Shown: piece by piece, positions 33,813-41,924 of the stretch | Position numbering within the stretch: the first letter of the stretch is position 1 | Layout of the letters: each line of letters begins with the position of its first letter | Assembly (NCBI GenBank): GCA_024234955.1 | Contig: JACKNK010000003.1 | Span: 310,001 to 374,000, forward strand | Source of the DNA: Gammaproteobacteria bacterium | GTDB taxonomy: Bacteria; Pseudomonadota; Gammaproteobacteria; JACKNK01 | Direction: 5' to 3' | Length of the DNA stretch: 64,000 nt | The notes under the pieces: generated by a model | The model's input: the letters and a program-made list of their open reading frames with translations, nothing else | What the model was told of the DNA's origin: nothing | Databases searched by the model: none | Position numbers and translations under genes: made by a program

Positions 33813-34649
33813 ATGCCACCAATCTCCACACCCGCCCCGCCACCCACCGTCCTGGTGCTTTCCGGCCTCGACCCAACCGGTGGCGCGGGTCTCCAAGCCG
33901 ATATCGAAGCCTTGATCAGTATGGGTTGTCACCCTCTCCCCCTGGTGACATCACTGACGACACAGGACACCCACAATGTTTTCGCGATCCACCCGACCGA
34001 TCCGGCGATTTTGCAATCCCAAGCCCAGACTCTGCTTGCCGACATCGCGCCGCAGGCGATCAAGGTCGGTCTGATCGGCGATGCGGCGGTCGCAAGATCG
34101 GTCGTCCAGATCATTCGAACGGCCCTCGCCGACAACCCGTACATACCGGTGGTCATCGATCCGATTCTCGCGGCGGGCGGCGGCGCGGAACTTGCCGGTG
34201 ATAGCCTGATCGAAGTCTTGCGAGAACAACTGCTGCCATTGACCACCGTGCTGACCCCCAACCTTCCAGAAGCGCGCCGTTTGACCGACCGGACCACCGT
34301 CGCAGACTGCGCAACCTGCTTGCTCGACATGGGCTGTGAATTTGTGTTGCTGACCGGCGCCCACGACGATACCGAGCAGGTCGAGAACCATCTTTACGGG
34401 GAAGGCCGTCGCCTCGACAAACTTTCCTGGCCACGATTACCCGGCAGCTACCACGGCTCCGGATGCACCCTGGCGTCGGCACTCACCGGTCTTCTTGCCC
34501 ACGGCCAGACGCCGCTGGAAGCCAGCTACGAAGCCCAGCATTACACCTGGCAGACGCTCAATCAGGCCCAGTCACTGGGCGGCGGCCAGGCCATTCCCAA
34601 CCGCCTGTTCTGGACCAGCCAGAGGGAACCCACCCCATGTCCCCCCTGA
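33813..34649 (+). CDS. thiD: Hydroxymethylpyrimidine/phosphomethylpyrimidine kinase
   Basis: 278 residues. Phosphorylates HMP and HMP-P for thiamine synthesis. Ribokinase-like motifs: VLVLSGLDPTGGAGLQADIEAL, VTSLTTQDTHNV, IKVGLIGDAAV, VVIDPILAAGGGAEL, LTPNLPEARRLTD and the ATP/anion hole GSYHGSGCTLASALTGLLAHG. The final 13 bp overlap thiE, so translation is coupled. No TPP riboswitch is visible in the short upstream region. Confidence 0.94.
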   Translation: MPPISTPAPPPTVLVLSGLDPTGGAGLQADIEALISMGCHPLPLVTSLTTQDTHNVFAIHPTDPAILQSQAQTLLADIAPQAIKVGLIGDAAVARSVVQIIRTALADNPYIPVVIDPILAAGGGAELAGDSLIEVLREQLLPLTTVLTPNLPEARRLTDRTTVADCATCLLDMGCEFVLLTGAHDDTEQVENHLYGEGRRLDKLSWPRLPGSYHGSGCTLASALTGLLAHGQTPLEASYEAQHYTWQTLNQAQSLGGGQAIPNRLFWTSQREPTPCPP

Positions 34650-35248
34650 AAGGGCTGTATGCCATTACCCGGACGCACCCCGATCTGCGCAACCAGGTCG
34701 AGCAAGCATTGCGCGGTGGTGCCCGCATCATTCAGTACCGCGACAAATCGCAGGACAGGCAGCGCCGCCTTGCCGAAGCGGAGTCCTTGCTCGAACTCTG
34801 TCGGGCCCACGACGCCCTGTTCCTGGTCAACGACGATGTCACGCTGGCCACAGAAGTTGGTGCCGATGGCGTCCATATCGGTCGTGATGATGCCGACTTC
34901 GACCAAGCACGGAACGCACTGGGCGACGCTGCGATCATCGGCGTCTCCTGTTACAACCGGCTGGAACTGGCACGTGCCGCGCAGCAGCAAGGCGCGGACT
35001 ATGTCGCCTTCGGCAGTTTCTTTCCCTCCCCGACCAAACCCGAGGCCGTGCCCGCCGATTTCGCGCTCCTGATCATGGCGCGTGCAGAACTGGACATCCC
35101 GATCTGCGCCATCGGCGGAATCGGGGTCGAACATGCCCCGGCGATCGTCAGCGCCGGTGCCGACATGGTGGCCGTGATCAGCGGCGTATTCGGCGCCGAC
35201 GACATTGAAGCCGCCGCCCGCGCTTACGCCGCGATCATCCGCGCTTGA
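34637..35248 (+). CDS. thiE: Thiamine-phosphate synthase
   Basis: 203 residues from the ATG at 34637. Joins HMP-PP and thiazole phosphate into thiamine phosphate. TIM-barrel motifs: LYAITRTHPDLRNQVEQALRGGARIIQYRDKS, LFLVNDDVTLATEVGADGVHIGRDD, IIGVSCYNRLELARAAQQQGADYVAFGSFFPSPTKP and ICAIGGIGVEHAPAIVSAGADMVAVISGVF. Overlaps thiD by 13 bp and is followed after 13 bp by an ABC ATPase gene. Confidence 0.95.
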   Translation: MSPLKGLYAITRTHPDLRNQVEQALRGGARIIQYRDKSQDRQRRLAEAESLLELCRAHDALFLVNDDVTLATEVGADGVHIGRDDADFDQARNALGDAAIIGVSCYNRLELARAAQQQGADYVAFGSFFPSPTKPEAVPADFALLIMARAELDIPICAIGGIGVEHAPAIVSAGADMVAVISGVFGADDIEAAARAYAAIIRA

Positions 35249-35261
35249 AAGCCCGTTTCGA

Positions 35262-35975
35262 ATGCCCATCACCAACCCACTCTTATCCTTGCGCGAGCTC
35301 AAGTATGGCTGGCGCCCGGACGCACCCCCGGTGCTCGATATTCCTGAATTCGATCTGGCACATGGCGAGAAGATATTCATTACCGGCCCCAGCGGCAGCG
35401 GCAAAAGTACCTTGCTTGGGATCATTGCCGGGGTATTGACGCCACAGCGCGGTGCGTTGCGCATTCTCGAGCAGAACATCACGCGCCTCTCCGCCGCCGG
35501 TCGCGACCGTTTCCGCGCCGATCACATCGGCTTCGTGTTTCAGCTGTTCAATCTGATTCCCTACCTCAGCGTCCGCGACAACGTCACCCTGCCCTGTCAT
35601 TTCGCGGCTGGCCGACGGGCGCGCATCGCCGGTATCGGCAGCACCCCGGAACGGGAAGCGTTGCGGCTGTTGAACGATCTCGGCCTGTCCGACCCGGCGC
35701 TGCTGGCGCGACCGGTCACCGAACTCAGCGTCGGCCAACAGCAGCGTGTCGCCACCGCCAGAGCCTTGATCGGATCGCCGCCCTTGCTGATCGCCGACGA
35801 GCCCACTTCCGCGCTGGACGCGACGCATCGACAACGCTTTCTCGAACTGCTTTTCCACGAATGCGCCGTGCAGGGCACCAGCCTGCTGTTTGTCAGTCAC
35901 GACGAATCGCTCAGCCCGGCGTTCGACCGGCGCCTGCACATGAATGAAATCAATCGCGTGGCGTCGCGGCCATGA
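35262..35975 (+). CDS. ABC transporter ATP-binding protein, LolD/MacB class
   Basis: 237 residues from the ATG at 35262. Walker A GPSGSGKSTLLG, Q-loop VFQLFNLIPYLSV, signature LSVGQQQRVATARALIG, Walker B LLIADEPTSALD, H-loop VSHDESL. Unlike the ATPase at 6125 this one has a normal D-loop. It overlaps the next gene, an FtsX-like permease, by 4 bp (ATGA), so they form one transporter. The LSVGQ form occurs in putative metal-related FtsX transporters such as Vibrio ZrgB; this link is by resemblance. Confidence 0.85.
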   Translation: MPITNPLLSLRELKYGWRPDAPPVLDIPEFDLAHGEKIFITGPSGSGKSTLLGIIAGVLTPQRGALRILEQNITRLSAAGRDRFRADHIGFVFQLFNLIPYLSVRDNVTLPCHFAAGRRARIAGIGSTPEREALRLLNDLGLSDPALLARPVTELSVGQQQRVATARALIGSPPLLIADEPTSALDATHRQRFLELLFHECAVQGTSLLFVSHDESLSPAFDRRLHMNEINRVASRP

Positions 35976-37270
35976 GTCTGCCGATCGCCAACCTGGCCGC
36001 ACGCAGCCTGCATAACCGACGTTTCACCGCGCTGATCACGGTGTGCTCGATCGCGCTGTCGGTCAGCTTGTTGCTGGGTGTCGAACGCCTGCGCAACGAA
36101 GCCAAGTCCGCCTTCGCCAATACCATCTCAGGCACGGACCTGATCCTCGGGGCACGCAGCGGCGGCGTTCAGCTCTTGCTTTACTCGGTGTTCCACATCG
36201 GCAATGCCAGCAACAACATCCGCTGGGACAGTTACGAGGCCATCATCAAGGATCCTCGTGTCGCCTGGAGCGTGCCGCTGTCGCTCGGGGATTCCCATCG
36301 CGGTTATCGCGTTGTCGGCACCACCGCTGCGTTCTTCAAACACTATCGTTATGCCCGCGATCGGTCGCCGGAATTGGCCCTTGGCGAGGTGTTCGATCAT
36401 CCGCTGGAGGCCGTGATCGGTTCCGAGGTCGCCCGCCGACTCGGATACGGGCCGGGGACCCCAATCGTGCTCGCCCACGGTGCGGGAGAGGTCAGCCTGA
36501 CGCATCATGACGATCAGCCGTTCACCGTGGTCGGCGTACTGGCGGCGACCGGTACCCCGCTGGATCGCTCGATCCTCGTCGATCTCAGCGGCATCGAAGC
36601 GATTCATGAGGACTGGATCGGTGGGCGTCCCGTACCCGGACTGCATCACCATCACGCCAGTGCGGCAGAATCCGAAGACGAACACGATGACGAACACACA
36701 CATCACGCGGGCGAGCCCCAAACCATCACCGCCGCACTGATCGGACTCACCGCCAAGGTCCAGACCTTTCAGGTGCAACGTGCCATCAACGACTACCGCA
36801 ACGAACCGCTGCTTGCGGTGATGCCCCAGGTCGCCCTGGCCGAGTTATGGCAATTGATGGCGGTCGCCGAAAACGCGCTCCGACTGATCTCTGCAATGGT
36901 CGTCCTGGTCGGTCTCGCAGGCATGGCGACAGCCCTGGTCAGCGGGCTGGAGGAACGGCGCCGGGAGATGTCCATCCTGCGCGCGGTGGGAGCGCGTCCT
37001 CATCAGATCCTGACCCTGATCGTGGGCGAAGCCGCTTTCCTCACCGTGACCGGCATGGCGCTTGGCGTCGGACTGCTGAGTGGCGCACTGGTCTGGCTCA
37101 GTCCGTGGCTGACGTCACGGTATGGACTTGATCCATCGCTGTTCTCGCTATCGACCGATGAACTGGCACTGCTAGCCGCGATCCTCGCGGCCGGCCTCCT
37201 GGTCGGCTTGATCCCCGGCTATCGGGCCTATCGCAATTCGCTAAGCGATGGGCTGACGCCGCGCCTATAG
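35972..37270 (+). CDS. FtsX-like ABC transporter permease with His-rich periplasmic loop
   Basis: 432 residues. First membrane helix at about 12-33 (TALITVCSIALSVSLLLGV), a large periplasmic MacB-like domain, then three C-terminal helices (LISAMVVLVGLAGMATALVSG, FLTVTGMALGVGLLSGALV, LLAAILAAGLLVGLIPGY) and the FtsX motif EERRREMSILRAVGARPHQIL. Residues about 225-246 form a loop of His, Asp and Glu (HHHHASAAES...HDDEHTHH), as in zinc-binding segments. With its ATPase it most resembles ZrgBC-type systems linked to zinc. No DUF2796 partner is nearby. Confidence 0.82.
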   Translation: MSLPIANLAARSLHNRRFTALITVCSIALSVSLLLGVERLRNEAKSAFANTISGTDLILGARSGGVQLLLYSVFHIGNASNNIRWDSYEAIIKDPRVAWSVPLSLGDSHRGYRVVGTTAAFFKHYRYARDRSPELALGEVFDHPLEAVIGSEVARRLGYGPGTPIVLAHGAGEVSLTHHDDQPFTVVGVLAATGTPLDRSILVDLSGIEAIHEDWIGGRPVPGLHHHHASAAESEDEHDDEHTHHAGEPQTITAALIGLTAKVQTFQVQRAINDYRNEPLLAVMPQVALAELWQLMAVAENALRLISAMVVLVGLAGMATALVSGLEERRREMSILRAVGARPHQILTLIVGEAAFLTVTGMALGVGLLSGALVWLSPWLTSRYGLDPSLFSLSTDELALLAAILAAGLLVGLIPGYRAYRNSLSDGLTPRL

Positions 37271-37281
37271 ACGCTGGGCCG

Positions 37282-38124
37282 CTACACCTCGAACGGACGC
37301 TTGGCGGTGACCAATACCGCACTGCAATCCAGCGGCAACCCGTTCTCACCCACCAGGCCATCCACCATGTCGAGATGAGCGAGCCGGAGTTTCGCGAACG
37401 AATCGGCTGGCAGGTCTTCAATCGCCGCCCGGATGCCGCTCGCGGTGACGATCTCCCACCACTCGTCGGCACGCGCAAGGTGATAGCGCAATTCGACACG
37501 TCGCGTTTCGACGTCCGCAAACCCGGCCTCCTCGAACAGGTGTTTCAACATTGTCGGGTCCGCAAATCGCAAGGGATTACCCGGCTCGTCACCGCTCGCG
37601 GCCTCGCCTCCCAATTCCATGACCGTCGTGCGAAACAGATCCAGCATGGGCTGGAACGCGGTCTCGGCAAAACTTAGCGCGTGCACCGCCGCCCCGGGCT
37701 TCATGACTCGCTTGATGGAACGCAACGCCGCAAGCGGATCGGGCAGCCAGGCCAGCACATCGCAGAGCGCCACCTTGTCGAAATAATCCTTACGGTATTC
37801 CAGTGCCTGGGCATCCATATCGAAGAAGTCGATATGCGCCGCGACCGCATTCTTGGTGGCATTCGCGAACGCACGGTCGAGCATGCGTTCGGAAACATCG
37901 ATGGCCGACACCCGCCCCTCCGGAATCACCCGCTGTGCGGCCGCAATCGCCACCGATCCGGTACCCGTCCCGACGTCCAGAAAACGCATCCCGGGACGTG
38001 GATTCATCGCCTCGACCAGCACATCGGCGGCATACGGGACAAAGCGCAGCACCGGGCTGTCATATTTCGGCGCACAACGATCGAACAAGGCGGTCACGGC
38101 CTTGAGGTCGCGGGGGACTGACAT
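37282..38124 (-). CDS. Class I SAM-dependent methyltransferase
   Basis: 280 residues from the ATG at 38124. SAM-binding motif I FLDVGTGTGSVAIAAAQRV, motif II SAIDVSERMLDRAF, acidic DMDAQALEYRKDYFDKVALCDVLAWLPDP and post-motif RVMKPGAAVHALSFAETAF. Closest in form to UbiE/Coq5-type methyltransferases; the substrate cannot be told. Converges on the ABC permease gene with 11 bp between stops. The MITE at 38265 lies 141 bp upstream, beyond its likely promoter. Confidence 0.8.
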   Translation of the reverse strand: MSVPRDLKAVTALFDRCAPKYDSPVLRFVPYAADVLVEAMNPRPGMRFLDVGTGTGSVAIAAAQRVIPEGRVSAIDVSERMLDRAFANATKNAVAAHIDFFDMDAQALEYRKDYFDKVALCDVLAWLPDPLAALRSIKRVMKPGAAVHALSFAETAFQPMLDLFRTTVMELGGEAASGDEPGNPLRFADPTMLKHLFEEAGFADVETRRVELRYHLARADEWWEIVTASGIRAAIEDLPADSFAKLRLAHLDMVDGLVGENGLPLDCSAVLVTAKRPFEV

Positions 38125-38260
38125 AAGCGTGGACTCTCGATTCTGAACCTCAGGAGAGTCCGGATGATAAAGCCCCACATCTCCATGCCGATGAAATTCC
38201 TTGCCATCGTCGCGGTCAGTGTGTGCCTGCACCGCGCTGGACGGTGCGGACAGATGGGTT

Positions 38261-38429
38261 TTAGGGAACCTCTGATCGAATCATTCACGGACATCTGAAG
38301 CCTGAAATTGCCGCTTTCTGCGTTGCGAAACTTGGCAATAGACCGGCTATTTCCTGCGTTCCGCGCCTTGAAAGCGCCAATTTCAACCATTCAACTGAAC
38401 CGTGCCTGATTCAATCAGAGGTTCCTTAG
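38261..38429. mobile_element. 161-bp palindromic MITE with TTAG target duplication
   Basis: The element (38265-38425) starts GGAACCTCTGATCGAATCA and ends with the complement of GGAACCTCTGATTGAATCA. The arms stay alike to the centre: GAAATTGCCGCTTTC against GAAATTGGCGCTTTC, and CAATAGACCGG against AAATAGCCGGTC. It is flanked by direct repeats TTAG (38261-38264 and 38426-38429), a YTAR-type 4-bp duplication typical of IS5-group elements. No ORF inside. The right TTAG contains the stop codon of the sigma-54 activator gene. Confidence 0.85.
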
Positions 38430-40003
38430 CGCGCCGACCCTCGGCGACCCACTTCCATGCCGTAGCGCTTGAGTTTCTTGTCCAGGCCCTGCCGGGTGAT
38501 GCAAAGGATTTCCGACGCACGAAGCTTGTTATTACGGGTTTCATCCAGGGCGTTTCGGATCAGGCGCATTTCCAGATCCTTGACCCGTTCCGGCAGATTG
38601 CCACTGCCCACCGCCTCAATCATTGCCAGCGGCTCGGTCTTGCGAAGTTCCGGCGAGCAGGCATCAATCTCGATGTGCTTGCCCTCCGGAGTCAAGGCCA
38701 CCAGACGTTCGATCTCCCGACGGAGTTGACGCACGTTCCCAGGCCAGGGGTAACTTTCCAGCATGGCGATCACTTCGCGGGAAAAGCCGGCCGTGGTCTT
38801 GCCGAAGCGTTCCGAAATCTGTTCCAGGAACGACAGCGCCAAGGGAATGATGTCCTCGCGACGATGACGCAAAGGCGGCAACTCGATCTCGACCGCGAAC
38901 AAGCGGTAATACAGGTCTTCGCGAAAACGCCCCGCCTCCACTTCCTTGCGCAAGTCCTTGTTGGTCGCGCTGACCACGCGCAGGTCGTAATGGCGCAGCT
39001 TGTTGCTGCCCAGGCGCATGCCTTCGCCTTCCTGCAAGGCACGCAGGAATTTGGGCTGCATCATCAACGGCAGATCGGCCACCTCATCGAGAAACAACAC
39101 CCCGCCATCCGCCTCTTCGAAGCGCCCCCCCCGGGAACCGGCTGCGCCGGTGAACGCGCCCTTTTCATACCCGAAGAATTCGCTCTCCATCAGATTCTCG
39201 GGGATCGATGCACAGTTGACGGCGATGAACGGTTTGTCGGCGCGATCGCTGAGGCGATGGATCATGCGCGCAATGACTTCCTTTCCCGTGCCGTTGTCGC
39301 CCTGAATGAACACGTTGACCGGCGTCTCGCTAACGGTTCGTGCCATCTCGATCACCGCCTGCATGACCCGACTCTCGGCGACAAAGTTGGCTGGCAACAC
39401 CGGTCCTTGGGCACGCATGGCCTGAACTTCGGCGTTCAGCCCGTTGGAAATCTCCAGCATCGCGTCGTTGATGCGAATGCTGTCCAGCGCCTGCGAAAGG
39501 AATCCCGCCACCTCTTCGAGCAGTTCCAGATCACCTTCCTGGAAATCGCCGCCAACGCGATTGAGCACTTCGATGGCTCCGGTGACACCGTAACCGGCCA
39601 GAGACAGGATTGGTGCACAGGCCAGATTGCGCGTCACGAATCCCGCCTTGCCACCGAGTTCAACCGAGACTCCCTCCGGGGCGTTATCGATCAGGCTCTC
39701 ACCGCTCTCCACCACTTGGCCCGCCACACTGTCCGCGCGCGGCGCTTCGATTTCGCGTTCCTCCAACCCAGTCCCGAAACGCGACCAGATGCGCTGACTC
39801 TCCGGATCGACGACAAAGATCGTGCAGCGCTCGGCGGCGACAATGCCGGGCATCACCCGCACATAGAACTGGAGCAGATCTTCGTAGTTTGCCTTGGTCC
39901 AACTCCGGTTGATCTGGTCCAGACGCTTTTGCAACACGCTCAAACGCAAGCGCGAATTCTGATCTTCCACTGGCGAGTCTCCGCGACGTCCGTCCTGCCT
40001 CAA
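38426..40003 (-). CDS. Sigma-54-dependent transcriptional activator (GAF-AAA+-Fis)
   Basis: 525 residues. GAF sensor (about 40-175), then AAA+ with Walker A GDNGTGKE (235-242), the sigma-54 contact loop GAFTGA (282-287), Walker B GVLFLDE (301-307), the sensor-like VVSATNKDLRKEVEAGRFREDLYYRL and PWPGNVRQLRREIERL; the C-terminal Fis helix-turn-helix is RASEILCITRQGLDKKLKRYG. All parts for opening a sigma-54 promoter are intact. The GAF ligand is unknown. It is divergent from a candidate sRNA with a -24/-12 promoter. The stop codon lies in the duplicated target site of the MITE. Confidence 0.9.
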   Translation of the reverse strand: MRQDGRRGDSPVEDQNSRLRLSVLQKRLDQINRSWTKANYEDLLQFYVRVMPGIVAAERCTIFVVDPESQRIWSRFGTGLEEREIEAPRADSVAGQVVESGESLIDNAPEGVSVELGGKAGFVTRNLACAPILSLAGYGVTGAIEVLNRVGGDFQEGDLELLEEVAGFLSQALDSIRINDAMLEISNGLNAEVQAMRAQGPVLPANFVAESRVMQAVIEMARTVSETPVNVFIQGDNGTGKEVIARMIHRLSDRADKPFIAVNCASIPENLMESEFFGYEKGAFTGAAGSRGGRFEEADGGVLFLDEVADLPLMMQPKFLRALQEGEGMRLGSNKLRHYDLRVVSATNKDLRKEVEAGRFREDLYYRLFAVEIELPPLRHRREDIIPLALSFLEQISERFGKTTAGFSREVIAMLESYPWPGNVRQLRREIERLVALTPEGKHIEIDACSPELRKTEPLAMIEAVGSGNLPERVKDLEMRLIRNALDETRNNKLRASEILCITRQGLDKKLKRYGMEVGRRGSAR

Positions 40004-40040
40004 GCCACAGGTAAACCCTGCGCGAAGCCGACGACGAGAT

Positions 40041-40052
40041 TACGTATACGTA
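40041..40052. promoter_or_regulatory. Perfect 12-bp palindrome upstream of the activator gene
   Basis: TACGTATACGTA, 38 bp before the activator ATG. Could be an operator, perhaps for autoregulation; no further copies were noticed. Confidence 0.3.
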
Positions 40053-40211
40053 CTGCCGCCAAGTGTTGACGATTTTTACAGTTTGTCGAGTGGGCGCTGC
40101 AAATCAGATATACACAGGTTCTACCTATTGGTTACAGAAAGGCATCAGACATCCCCGGATATACCACAATTAACACATAATAAACAATGACTTACTAAAC
40201 ATACACCAAAG

Positions 40212-40228
40212 TTGGCACAAAGATTGGA
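40212..40228 (+). promoter_or_regulatory. Sigma-54-like (-24/-12) promoter for candidate sRNA
   Basis: TTGGCACAAAGATTGGA matches TTGGCAC-N5-TTGCW with correct spacing (10 bp between GG and the second pair). The -12 element has GG instead of GC, so the match is good but not perfect. Predicted +1 is 40239. Confidence 0.55.
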
Positions 40229-40238
40229 GGAGTTAGCT

Positions 40239-40311
40239 CGCGAGCAACTCAACGTTCGTTCCTGCCGGAATTTAGCCCTGTCAGCGTCCCCTCTCTGACA
40301 GGGCTTTTTTT
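40239..40311 (+). ncRNA. Candidate sigma-54-dependent small RNA (about 73 nt)
   Basis: Between the -24/-12 promoter and a strong terminator at 40274-40311 lies a free-standing unit of about 73 nt with no ORF: after GGAGGAG there is no start codon before the terminator. The only gene upstream points the other way, so the terminator has no protein gene to serve. The divergent gene encodes a sigma-54 activator, the expected regulator. By analogy, sigma-54 activators such as CbrB and GlrR (QseF) switch on sRNAs (CrcZ, GlmY); I see no sequence match to either. Confidence 0.55.
40274..40311 (+). terminator. Intrinsic terminator of the candidate sRNA
   Basis: AGCCCTGTCAG, loop of 10 bases, CTGACAGGGCT and seven T residues: an 11-bp perfect stem with a U-tract on the plus strand. 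Confidence 0.93.
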
Positions 40312-40426
40312 GCCTAGGCAATACCGCCCAATGCATCACCTTGCCGGTGTGCTTATCATCCAATCCCTTCGACGTCACGGTGCGCCCGCCGCACGGTTCT
40401 CCCACACCCGCTTTCCGAGTTGTCCA

Positions 40427-40933
40427 ATGACCCAAGACTTCCGTCCCTTCTGGCGACGCTGGCTACCGGAAGCCATCCTGATCGTGGCCATCGTGTTTGC
40501 GATCAATTGGTGGCAAACCCGCAACGCCGCGCGTGGCCCGGTACCCGCCTTGGAAGGCACGACCCTGAGCGGCGAGCCATTCAACATTGAGCAATACCGT
40601 GGGCGACCGACGATCATCCATTTCTGGGCTTCCTGGTGCCCGATCTGCCGGGCCGAGCAGGATGCCATCGATGCCGTTGCGAAAGATCATCAAGTCATGA
40701 CCATCGCCATGCAGTCCGGCGACGAACCAACGGTCCAGGGCTACCTCGACGACAACAAACTGGCGTTCAAGGTGCTTAACGATCGAAAGGGCGAAATCGC
40801 GAATCGCTTCGGTGTGACCGGCGTACCGACAAGTTTCGTCGTCGATTCCAAAGGGGAGATTCGTTTCGTCGAGCGTGGCTACACCACCAATTGGGGGCTG
40901 CGCCTGCGCCTATGGCTCGCCGAGAACACCTGA
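40427..40933 (+). CDS. Membrane-anchored thioredoxin-like protein (TlpA/ScsD-like)
   Basis: 168 residues from the ATG at 40427. N-terminal anchor (LPEAILIVAIVFAINWWQT), then a thioredoxin fold with the active site HFWASWCPICRAEQDAI (CPIC) and the cis-Pro loop GVTGVPTSFVVDSKGEIRFVERGYTTNWGLRLRLW. The short form with CPIC and a C-terminal WGLRLRLW most resembles ScsD/DsbE-like periplasmic disulfide oxidoreductases. It converges on the TonB-like gene 13 bp away. Confidence 0.85.
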   Translation: MTQDFRPFWRRWLPEAILIVAIVFAINWWQTRNAARGPVPALEGTTLSGEPFNIEQYRGRPTIIHFWASWCPICRAEQDAIDAVAKDHQVMTIAMQSGDEPTVQGYLDDNKLAFKVLNDRKGEIANRFGVTGVPTSFVVDSKGEIRFVERGYTTNWGLRLRLWLAENT

Positions 40934-40946
40934 TCACACCGTGTGA

Positions 40947-41762
40947 TCAACGCTGACTAAGGCGGAAGGCAATATCCAGGCGGAACTGCTCCGGCCGAGT
41001 GAGGAAGTCGCTGGCGGCCTGAAATGGCTCAATTCCCTGCACCGCATCCAGCGCCGCACGATCGAGCGGGGCGTACCCGCTGGACTGATCGACCTCGGCA
41101 TCCTGTATCAAGCCCGTCGGCGTCAGCGTGAACGCCACCGTGGCGGTACCTTGCTGACCACGACGCCGCGAGGTGAATGGATAACGCTTCTGTTCCTCGA
41201 TGGCGCGTCGAAGAAGCTCGGCAAGTCTCGGCCCCAACGCGGGACCCGGCATACCGCTCTCGCCGGGATCGGATCGCCGCTCTGCACTTCCCGATGGCGC
41301 AGGCAGCGGTCTGTTGTTGGCGCTGGTTGCGGCGATCGGCGCGGTGGATGTGGCGACCCTCTGCCGAGGTTTCGGCTGGATGGGAGGCGGCGACTTATTG
41401 ACCGCAACCGGTTTTGGCTTGGACATGGGCTGCGTAGCTCCGACCTTTGGCTGGCGCGGCGGCGGCGATGATTCCACCGGCGCGGCGAACGACTCCTCAG
41501 CGGGAGCGGCCTGAATCTCAGATTCAGATGACGGACCCTCGACGGGGGGAGCGCTCAGCGCCATCGCTCGCGCCGTATCGACGCGCAAAGCCAGGGTGAT
41601 CGCATCACCCGTGTCAGCCTCGGACGCCGTTTTCGGCAGCGCATGCCAGAAGACAATCCCCGCGATGTGCGCAAGCAACGACAACGCGATCCAGAACCAA
41701 AGGCGCGATACAGGAGAAGGGTTGGCCGGAAAGACAATGACAGACATCGATATGGCGTTCAT
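40947..41762 (-). CDS. TonB-family protein
   Basis: About 271 residues from the ATG at 41762 (41747 is an alternative). One membrane helix (SRLWFWIALSLLAHIAGIVFWHAL), a Pro/Ala/Lys-rich spacer across the periplasm (about 75-190, with QPKVGATQPMSKPKPVAV and PPPIQPKPRQR), then a TonB C-terminal domain (about 195-271: YPFTSRRRGQQGTATVAFTLTPTGLIQDAEVDQSSGYAPLDRAALDAV). ExbB and ExbD are not encoded nearby, so it either shares a distant pair or acts as a TonB-like envelope protein. Confidence 0.8.
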   Translation of the reverse strand: MNAISMSVIVFPANPSPVSRLWFWIALSLLAHIAGIVFWHALPKTASEADTGDAITLALRVDTARAMALSAPPVEGPSSESEIQAAPAEESFAAPVESSPPPRQPKVGATQPMSKPKPVAVNKSPPPIQPKPRQRVATSTAPIAATSANNRPLPAPSGSAERRSDPGESGMPGPALGPRLAELLRRAIEEQKRYPFTSRRRGQQGTATVAFTLTPTGLIQDAEVDQSSGYAPLDRAALDAVQGIEPFQAASDFLTRPEQFRLDIAFRLSQR

Positions 41763-41924
41763 ACCTGGGCCGCGAAGCATGAAATCCCAGGCTTCGGGAA
41801 GCAAGTCAAGCGCAAGGTCGATCGCCTGCGTTGGGTCAACGGAAGCAGAAATCCGGCTTGGGTACATCCCCTGTCAGGCGTAGTCTGAGCAGTTAATCCG
41901 CCATTCAAACAGAGGGTCAGTGAC

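Noticed and set aside
40229..40311. Short peptide gene after GGAGGAG in the candidate sRNA
   Set aside because: No ATG, GTG or TTG follows at a usable distance before the terminator.
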